The notes under the pieces were generated by a model. That model was not told where the DNA came from and did not search any database. It saw only the letters and a list, made by a program, of their open reading frames with translations. The position numbers and the translations under genes were made by a program. Of a DNA stretch of 9,147 bases, positions 4,053 to 9,147 are shown one piece after another; within the stretch, counting starts at the first letter, position 1; every line of letters starts with the position of its first letter. Origin of the DNA: Ruminococcus sp. UBA7477. Lineage in GTDB: Bacteria > Bacillota > Clostridia > Oscillospirales > Ruminococcaceae. Location: positions 25,948 to 35,094 of the forward strand of contig DLOT01000059.1 in NCBI GenBank assembly GCA_002479715.1, written 5' to 3'.

Positions 4053-6491
4053 TTACTTTACTACTATGTTCACAAGCTTGCCCTTGACATATATTGCCTT
4101 GACTATGGTTTTACCCTCGATCGCCCCGGCAACCTTTTCGTCTGCCTTGGCAAGCAAAATAACCTCATCCTGCGCGGACTCCAAGGAAATCGTCAGTCTT
4201 GTCTTCAGCTTGCCATTGACCTGAACCGCAATTTCCACGGTGTCATCAACACACAGCTTCTCATCATATTCGGGCCATTTTTCATAAGCGATGGTATCGC
4301 TGTGACCCATAATGCTCCAGATCTCCTCGCCGATATGAGGACAGATGCAGCTAAGCATTTTTATTAATCCCTCTGCATATTCTTTCGGGCATTTTTCTTC
4401 CTTATAAACGGCGTTGACGAAGATCATCATCTGAGAGATAGCCGTGTTGAATGCCAGCTTTTCAAAGTCCTCGGTGACTTTCTTTACCGTTTTGTTATAA
4501 AGCTTTTCAATATCAGCGGACTTTTCTTCGGTGAGGTTGTTCATATCCGTAAAGAAAGCCCAGACGCGGTTAAGAAATCTTCTCGCACCCTCAACGCCCT
4601 GATTGCTCCAAGGCTTTGAAACCTCAAGCGGTCCCATAAACATCTCGTAAAGGCGAAGTGTATCCGCGCCGTAATCGCGCACGATATCGCTCGGATTAAC
4701 AACAAATTCAGGATAGCGTTTGCCCATCTTAATGCCGTTTGAGCCGAGGATCATTCCTTGGTGAACGAGCTTTTTGAACGGCTCCTTAGTCGGAGCAAGC
4801 CCCTTATTATAGAGATATCTGTTCCATATTCTCGAATACATCAGATGTCCGACGGCGTGCTCCGGACCGCCGATATAAAGATCGACCGGCATCCAGTGCT
4901 TAAGAAGCTCCTGGTTTGCAAACTCCTTGTCGTTGTCAGGATCAATGTATCTCAGATAATACCAACTTGAGCCTGCCGAGCCCGGCATTGTCGAGGTCTC
5001 GCGTTTGCCCTTGATACCGTTTTTGTCATACGTTTTCCATTCATTGGCGTTCTCAAGCGGAGCCTTGCCGTTTTCCCCCTTGTAATTTTCAAGCTCGGGA
5101 AGAACAAGCGGCAGCTCACTGTCATCAAGAACATAGATATTGCCGTCTTCACCGTGAACGATCGGAACAGGCTCTCCCCAGTAACGCTGACGGGCAAAGA
5201 TCCACTCTCTGAAGTGATAGTTGACGGTTCTTTTTGCAACGCCCATGTTTTCAAGCTTTGCGGTTATCGCTTCTTTAGCTTCCTCAACGGTCATCCCGGT
5301 GAACTCTGCCGAATTGATGAGCTTGTAGCCCTTTCCCAGATAGTCGCCCTTTTCAAATGCCTTTTCGGAAACGTCGATATGTCCAAGCTTCTCGTCACCG
5401 TCGATTACCTGGATCATGTCTATGTTATGAGCTATCGCATATTCAAAGTCTCTCTGGTCATGCGACGGAACAGCCATAACCGCTCCTGTGCCATAGCTTG
5501 CCAAAACAAAGTCGCCTATAAACATTCTGACCTCTTTGCCGTTGACAGGGTTGATGCAGGTAACGCCCTTCAGCTCACAGCCGGACTTGGTTTTGTTAAG
5601 CTCCGTTCTGTCCATATCGTTCTTTTTCAGCGTTTCATTGATATATGCCTGAACCTCGTCCCTGTTCTGTACTCTCGGCAGCAGTCCCTTAACGATGTCG
5701 CCGTCGGGGGCAAGAACCATAAATGTTATGCCGTAGATCGTTTCTATACAGGTAGTGAATATTGAAAACTCCCCGCCTCCGACGATCTGAAACCTGACCT
5801 CAACTCCCGTAGACTTGCCGATCCAGTTTCTTTGCATCGTCTTTGTCGATTCAGGCCAGTCTATTTCGTCAAGGCCCTCCAGAAGCTCCTCGGCAAAGGC
5901 AGGCTGATTGATGACCCACTGCTTCATGTTCTTGCGGACCACAGGATATCCGCCTCTTTCAGACTTACCGTCAACTACCTCGTCGTTTGACAAAACCGTT
6001 CCCAGCTCCTCACACCAGTTAACCGGCATATCAATATACTGAGCATAGCCGTCAAGATAAAGCTGTTTAAAGATCCACTGTGTCCACTTGTAAAAGCCGG
6101 GGTCACTGGTGGCGATCATTTTGCTCCAGTCATAGTCAAAACCCAGCTCCTTGAGTTGCTTGGAAAAGGTTTTGATATTTTCCTGAGTGAAGCCGTTAGG
6201 GTGATTTCCGGTCGTAACGGCATATTGTTCTGCGGGCAATCCGAACGAATCGTAGCCCATCGGATGGAGGACATTGAAGCCCTGCATCCGCTTCATTCTC
6301 GAAACTATATCTGTAGCGGTGTAGCCCTCCGGGTGGCCTGCGTGAAGTCCGACGCCCGACGGATAGGGGAACATATCAAGGGCATAAAACTTGGGCTTTG
6401 AAAAGTCCCACACATCAGTTTTAAAGGTTTCATGCTCCTGCCAGTATTTCTGCCACTTCTTTTCGATTTCCGCGTGATTGTACTTTCCCAT
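4053..6491 (-). CDS. leuS: Leucyl-tRNA synthetase
   Basis: Class I synthetase charging tRNA-Leu with leucine, 812 aa, normal for bacterial LeuRS. It opens MGKYNHAEIEKKWQKYW, the standard N-terminus. The HIGH motif is HAGH (50-53, in PYPSGVGLHAGHPEGYTATDI). The CP1 editing domain follows at about 220-410, with GAVMAVPSHDQRDFEYA keeping D345 and D348. Then come the SSWYYLRYIDP segment, the signature loop, the anticodon-binding helical domain and a C-terminal domain. Two signatures are unusual: KMSKS is KMGKR (588-592), keeping both lysines, and the threonine-rich editing motif TTRPDT is TTCIET (246-251). Zinc-binding cysteines seen in some LeuRS are absent from the zinc-domain region (YDKNGIKGKRETSTMPG). 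The start is 26 nt after rsfS; its ribosome binding site AAGGA is about 11 nt away, longer than optimal, which may moderate translation. Confidence 0.97.
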   Translation of the reverse strand: MGKYNHAEIEKKWQKYWQEHETFKTDVWDFSKPKFYALDMFPYPSGVGLHAGHPEGYTATDIVSRMKRMQGFNVLHPMGYDSFGLPAEQYAVTTGNHPNGFTQENIKTFSKQLKELGFDYDWSKMIATSDPGFYKWTQWIFKQLYLDGYAQYIDMPVNWCEELGTVLSNDEVVDGKSERGGYPVVRKNMKQWVINQPAFAEELLEGLDEIDWPESTKTMQRNWIGKSTGVEVRFQIVGGGEFSIFTTCIETIYGITFMVLAPDGDIVKGLLPRVQNRDEVQAYINETLKKNDMDRTELNKTKSGCELKGVTCINPVNGKEVRMFIGDFVLASYGTGAVMAVPSHDQRDFEYAIAHNIDMIQVIDGDEKLGHIDVSEKAFEKGDYLGKGYKLINSAEFTGMTVEEAKEAITAKLENMGVAKRTVNYHFREWIFARQRYWGEPVPIVHGEDGNIYVLDDSELPLVLPELENYKGENGKAPLENANEWKTYDKNGIKGKRETSTMPGSAGSSWYYLRYIDPDNDKEFANQELLKHWMPVDLYIGGPEHAVGHLMYSRIWNRYLYNKGLAPTKEPFKKLVHQGMILGSNGIKMGKRYPEFVVNPSDIVRDYGADTLRLYEMFMGPLEVSKPWSNQGVEGARRFLNRVWAFFTDMNNLTEEKSADIEKLYNKTVKKVTEDFEKLAFNTAISQMMIFVNAVYKEEKCPKEYAEGLIKMLSCICPHIGEEIWSIMGHSDTIAYEKWPEYDEKLCVDDTVEIAVQVNGKLKTRLTISLESAQDEVILLAKADEKVAGAIEGKTIVKAIYVKGKLVNIVVK

Positions 6492-6517
6492 AGATGTATC
6501 AGTCCTTAAAATAAAAT

Positions 6518-6886
6518 TCAGTCCTTTTTGAGAAGATGCGAAATATCAACACTTTCTCCGTCGCTCCAAAGCCTTTCAAGGTTATAAAACTGTCTGGTTT
6601 CCTTATAAAAAACGTGAACCACAATATCGCCGTAGTCAAGCACGATCCAGTTCGCTCCCTGATAGCCCTCCGTCCTCTCGGGCGCTTTTCCAAGCTCCTT
6701 GAGCTGATACTCGACCTCATCGGCGAGAGCCTTTGTCTGCGTGGTAGAGGTACCGTTAGCTATAATAAAATAGTCGGCAATAACCGTCAGATCTCGTATC
6801 CCAATGACCCGTATATTCTCCGCTCGTTTAGAATCAAGCGCTTTGACAGCAACTTCGATGGTTTCATTTTGAGTCAGCTTCGTCAA
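6518..6886 (-). CDS. rsfS: Ribosome silencing factor RsfS (YbeB/Iojap family)
   Basis: A 122-aa protein that binds uL14 on the large subunit and blocks subunit joining in starved or stationary cells. The family core is clear: an N-terminal helix (IEVAVKALDSKRAENIRVIGI), DLTVIADYFIIANGTSTTQTKALADEVE (32-59) and the signature NWIVLDYGDIVVHVF (79-93). The C-terminal FYNLERLWSDGE also fits. The start is a TTG at 6886, preceded by AGAGGG with 7 nt spacing. No upstream ATG is available and no downstream ATG would leave an intact domain. It overlaps the yqeK stop by 4 nt (TTGA), so translation is probably coupled. The position between yqeK and leuS is the usual one in Firmicutes. Confidence 0.95.
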   Translation of the reverse strand: MTKLTQNETIEVAVKALDSKRAENIRVIGIRDLTVIADYFIIANGTSTTQTKALADEVEYQLKELGKAPERTEGYQGANWIVLDYGDIVVHVFYKETRQFYNLERLWSDGESVDISHLLKKD

Positions 6887-7479
6887 TCGTTTTCCCTCTT
6901 TTCGTTTTTCAGCTGCACATACTCGTTATACGCCAAGATCGTTGACACGGGTATGGCATTTCCCTTTTTTACAGAATCGCTCACCGAAAACTTCAAAGCC
7001 TCAAGCATAGCGCCGTTCAAGCTTTCGTATGCGACCTTTCTCATTTTCTTTACGTCCTTATAATCCCTGTCTGCGGAGATCAGGTCAGCCAGATACAAAA
7101 CCTGCCCCAGTCCCGACATATCCGGTGCGCCGACCGTGTGAAAGCGGATCGCCTCCAGAATGCCCATATCCTCGATGCCAAGCTCCTTGTGAGCAACAAC
7201 CGCTCCTGCGATCGCATGAAAAAGCGCCGGTGCATTTTTCTCGATATCATCGACCGGAAAGAGGCTCTGTTCAACCAGCTCACGCTGTCTGTCAATGTCC
7301 ATCTCCTTGGCGCAGTCATGAAGATATCCTGCAATAAAGGCTCTGTTCTCATCCACTCCGTATGTTCTGGCGAGCTTCAGCGCCTCATATGCGACATTTA
7401 CCGAATGAACATAGCGCTTCTTACCCGTCCGCTCCTTTATAAATCCGTCAAGCTCTTCGATCTGTTTATCGGATAACAC
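6883..7479 (-). CDS. yqeK: YqeK-type HD-domain hydrolase, diadenosine tetraphosphatase (symmetrical)
   Basis: A 198-aa HD-superfamily metal-dependent phosphohydrolase. Family members split Ap4A symmetrically into two ADP, removing an alarmone-like by-product of tRNA synthetases. Visible metal-site residues are H25 (RYVHSVNVA), H54-D55 (YLHDCAKEM), H88 (ALFHAIAG), H114 (AIRFHTVG) and D132 (LYLADLISADR), the pattern of the YqeK subgroup. The start is a GTG at 7479 with AGGGTG 5 nt upstream; no nearby ATG could replace it. The gene follows nadD after 9 nt and overlaps rsfS by 4 nt. Many relatives have a LytR-CpsA-Psr gene between yqeK and rsfS; here it is absent. The enzymatic assignment rests on family knowledge. 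Confidence 0.92.
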   Translation of the reverse strand: MLSDKQIEELDGFIKERTGKKRYVHSVNVAYEALKLARTYGVDENRAFIAGYLHDCAKEMDIDRQRELVEQSLFPVDDIEKNAPALFHAIAGAVVAHKELGIEDMGILEAIRFHTVGAPDMSGLGQVLYLADLISADRDYKDVKKMRKVAYESLNGAMLEALKFSVSDSVKKGNAIPVSTILAYNEYVQLKNEKREND

Positions 7480-7488
7480 GGTATCACC

Positions 7489-8094
7489 CTACTTGTATAA
7501 ATTATGCTCACAAATGTATTGTACTATTTTTTTCGGAAAATAGCAAGAGGTATCCTGCATTTTTTTAATGCTTTCCCTCAGTCTTTCCGATGAGATCTCA
7601 AACGGCTGAGCCTGAACGGTAACGATCCTGGCCCCCGTCCTGCTCATAAGCTCGTCCGCCTTTTGGCTCAAGGCCTCCGGCGTATCCTCGCTTTTCCGTG
7701 AAATGCAGACGATATTTGCATTCTTCAGGATTTCCTCCCAAGCGTACCATCTGTCAAAGCTCAGCAGCATATCGCTGCCCATTATCAGCCACAGCGTGTC
7801 GTTCGGGTAAAGCATTCTGAAATGCCGAATTGTATAGACTGTGTAGCTTTTTCCGCTGCGGAGAAGCTCCCAGTCGCAGACCTCTACCCTGTCGGTATCT
7901 TCAAAAGCAAGCCTGCACATACACAGCCTGTCCTGTGGGCTCGCAAGACTGTCCGCCTTCTTGTGCGGCGGAAGCCTGTCGGGCATAACTATGACCTTTT
8001 CAAAGTCTATCGAATCCATAACGGTTTTGACAAGCCTTATATGCCCGTTATGGATCGGATTGAAGGTCCCGCCGAAAATGCCTATATTGCTCAT
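7489..8094 (-). CDS. nadD: Nicotinate-nucleotide adenylyltransferase
   Basis: Adenylates nicotinate mononucleotide with ATP to form deamido-NAD, a late step of NAD synthesis. The 201-aa product has the nucleotidyltransferase signature GIFGGTFNPIHNGH (5-18), with H15 and H18 as the HxGH pair. It also has the MPDRLPPHK segment, LIMGSDMLLSFDRWYAW, and the C-terminal ISSERLRESI replacing the common ISST-x-IR, so R178 or its neighbour takes the phosphate-binding role. The ATG at 8094 overlaps the yhbY stop (ATGA). Directly upstream is only an A-rich stretch (AACAGAAAAAAGAT) with no clear Shine-Dalgarno, so initiation probably depends on ribosomes finishing yhbY. yqeK follows 9 nt downstream. Length and motifs are normal. 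Confidence 0.96.
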   Translation of the reverse strand: MSNIGIFGGTFNPIHNGHIRLVKTVMDSIDFEKVIVMPDRLPPHKKADSLASPQDRLCMCRLAFEDTDRVEVCDWELLRSGKSYTVYTIRHFRMLYPNDTLWLIMGSDMLLSFDRWYAWEEILKNANIVCISRKSEDTPEALSQKADELMSRTGARIVTVQAQPFEISSERLRESIKKMQDTSCYFPKKIVQYICEHNLYK

Positions 8095-8405
8095 ATCTTT
8101 TTTCTGTTCTTGTTGCTCGGAAGCTCGATCACGGGCTTTGGCGGATTACGCTTGAAAAGCACGGCCTTCGACCCGATGACCGTTACGACCTCAGCGCCGA
8201 TCTTTTCCGCGATCTCCGAAGCAGCTTCTGCGGCAGTATACATAGAATTGTCCAGAATTTTTATCTTGACAAGCTCATGTGCTTTCAAATAGTCGCCTAT
8301 CGACTTTGTCTGCTCGTCGCCCACTCCGCCTTTTCCCACCTGAAAGGTCGGCTCCAGCTTGGCGGCAAGGCTTTTTAAAAAAGCTCTCTGCTTTGTTGTT
8401 ATCAT
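8091..8405 (-). CDS. yhbY: YhbY-family (CRM domain) RNA-binding protein, ribosome assembly
   Basis: A 104-aa single CRM-domain protein; relatives associate with pre-50S particles and act in large-subunit assembly. It begins TTKQRAFLKSLAAKLEPTFQVGKGGV, with the GxxG-type loop GKGGV (24-28). It continues with the ELVKIKILDNS strand and ends in the family signature VIGSKAVLFKRN (76-87) and a short basic tail. The ATG at 8405 has AAGGAG 5 nt upstream and overlaps the rdgB stop by 4 nt (ATGA). The downstream gene nadD overlaps in the same way. This yhbY-nadD pairing is common in Firmicutes. Nothing unusual is seen in the domain. Confidence 0.95.
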   Translation of the reverse strand: MITTKQRAFLKSLAAKLEPTFQVGKGGVGDEQTKSIGDYLKAHELVKIKILDNSMYTAAEAASEIAEKIGAEVVTVIGSKAVLFKRNPPKPVIELPSNKNRKKI

Positions 8406-8995
8406 AGTTTCTCCTTTTTCAATATGTCTGTCAGCTTTGCAAGCGCTCTTGCTCTGTGGCTGACGCAGTTTTTCAGTATCTGCAAATGCTGACCGAAGGT
8501 CCTGTCGCCGTAAACAAAAATCGGATCATAGCCGAAGCCCGCATCTCCAACCGGCTCAAAAGCGATCCTGCCTTCACATTCACCGCGCACTGAGATCTTC
8601 TTTCCGTCTGCCGAAACAAAGCAAAGCACCGCAACAAATCTTGCCGTTCTGAGCTGCTCGGGAACGCCTTCAAGCTTTTTCAAAACCAGATTGTTTCTGT
8701 CTTCCGGAGTCTTGTATTCTTCTCCGCCATAGCGTGCGGAATAAACTCCCGGTTCACCGCCAAGCGCATCTATTTCAAGACCGCTGTCGTCAGCCAACAC
8801 CGCGCAGTCCTTCGCGAGTTTTGCGACCGCTTCCGCCTTCAGTGCAGCGTTTTCCTCAAATGTCGTCCCGGTTTCGTCAACATCCAGGCTTATCCCCGCA
8901 TCTTTCTGCGACAGGACCTCATATCCGAGAGGTGACAGCATCTGCGAAAACTCAGCGATCTTTCCTTTGTTATTACTGGCTATAATAAGCTTCAT
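8402..8995 (-). CDS. rdgB: RdgB/HAM1-family dITP/XTP pyrophosphatase
   Basis: Hydrolyses non-canonical purine triphosphates (dITP, ITP, XTP) to monophosphates, keeping them out of DNA and RNA. The 197-aa protein has the family motifs in order: ASNNKGKIAEF (6-16), DETGTTFEENAALKA (40-54), LADDSGLEIDALGGEPGVYSARYGG (67-91), GFGYDPIF (153-160) and SHRARAL (179-185). The catalytic aspartates D69 and D70 and the base-contacting SHR are intact. The segment TFGQHLQILKN (166-176) departs from the usual TFAEL-x5-KN, keeping K175 but with Q169 where glutamate is normal. The ATG at 8995 has GGAGG 4 nt upstream; an open frame further upstream lies within the end of ftsY and was rejected. Overlaps yhbY by 4 nt. 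Confidence 0.96.
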   Translation of the reverse strand: MKLIIASNNKGKIAEFSQMLSPLGYEVLSQKDAGISLDVDETGTTFEENAALKAEAVAKLAKDCAVLADDSGLEIDALGGEPGVYSARYGGEEYKTPEDRNNLVLKKLEGVPEQLRTARFVAVLCFVSADGKKISVRGECEGRIAFEPVGDAGFGYDPIFVYGDRTFGQHLQILKNCVSHRARALAKLTDILKKEKL

Positions 8996-9005
8996 AATTC
9001 CTCCG

Positions 9006-9147
9006 TTACTCAAACAGTGCCTCGACAAAGTCGTGTGTATCAAAGGGCTGGATATCCTCGATTTTTTCGCCGACGGTAACGAGCTTAACAGGGATCTTCA
9101 GATCATCGGTGATAGATATTATTATTCCGCCCTTTGCGGTTCCGTCA
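9006..9147 (-). CDS. ftsY: Signal recognition particle receptor FtsY, C-terminal end (cut by the right edge)
   Basis: FtsY is the membrane-associated GTPase that receives SRP-ribosome complexes and hands them to the Sec translocon. Only the last 46 residues are present: DGTAKGGIIISITDDLKIPV, then KLVTVGEKIEDIQPFDTHDFVEALFE. DGTAKGG is the closing motif of the SRP GTPase NG domain. GEKIEDIQPFD with a short VEALFE end distinguishes FtsY from Ffh, which continues into an M domain. It stops with TAA 10 nt before the rdgB start, whose ribosome binding site lies in the gap, suggesting a shared transcript. The N-terminal part is beyond the window. Confidence 0.95.
   Translation of the reverse strand, partial: DGTAKGGIIISITDDLKIPVKLVTVGEKIEDIQPFDTHDFVEALFE

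Noticed and set aside
5154..5765. Plus-strand open frame of 203 codons over leuS
   Set aside because: Antisense to the editing domain of LeuRS; chance openness in a long gene.
6499..6526. Nine-base direct repeat (AAGGACTGA on the minus strand) flanking the rsfS-leuS gap
   Set aside because: Too short to exclude chance; one copy is simply the rsfS end and the other the leuS ribosome binding site.
8996..9043. N-terminal extension of RdgB
   Set aside because: It lies within the ftsY end; ATG at 8995 is preceded by GGAGG and gives the usual MKLIIASNN start.

Overview
The window reads as a chromosomal housekeeping segment of a Firmicute, most likely a clostridial, Ruminococcus-like (Oscillospiraceae/Lachnospiraceae-type) anaerobe. 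Two things support this. The gene order ftsY-rdgB-yhbY-nadD-yqeK-rsfS-leuS, followed by an aroQ-pepQ-efp block, is typical of that phylum. The EF-P loop (KPGKG, tip lysine at residue 32) is of the Bacillus/Clostridia kind. Strong GGAGG-type ribosome binding sites and consensus sigma-A promoters fit. The species call is inference. Every supportable gene is on the minus strand, so transcription runs from high to low coordinates. No mobile elements, CRISPR arrays, tRNA or rRNA were seen.

Right block (9147 down to 4053): the C-terminal end of ftsY (protein targeting), then rdgB (nucleotide-pool cleaning), yhbY (ribosome assembly), nadD (NAD synthesis), yqeK (Ap4A hydrolase family), rsfS (ribosome silencing) and leuS (leucyl-tRNA synthetase). 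The genes overlap by 4 nt or are separated by 9 to 26 nt, so they probably form one operon. yqeK starts with GTG and rsfS with TTG. No intrinsic terminator is visible after leuS.

Middle: a 211-nt gap holds a textbook promoter (TTGACA-17-TATAAT) preceded by an AT-rich stretch and a 12-bp palindrome. It drives rpsU (ribosomal protein S21) through a leader of about 145 nt. A good hairpin-plus-U-run terminator follows rpsU, only about 30 nt before the next gene. The distal genes may therefore be expressed by partial readthrough.

Left block (3602 down to 1): a small unrecognised protein (79 aa), an endonuclease IV-like TIM-barrel protein, a compact formate/nitrite-type channel, aroQ (type II dehydroquinase) and an M24 aminopeptidase. 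All of these overlap or nearly touch. efp follows with its own promoter, a palindrome across the -10 element and a tiny upstream reading frame (MMCQ). efp is cut by the left window edge.

I found no convincing undescribed multi-gene system. The points most worth checking are: the unusual leucyl-tRNA synthetase signatures (KMGKR for KMSKS, and TTCIET for TTRPDT in the editing site), the structured-looking rpsU leader with its internal terminator, the efp leader mini-ORF with its palindromic promoter, the missing metal ligand in the endonuclease IV-like protein, and the compact FNT channel embedded beside aroQ.
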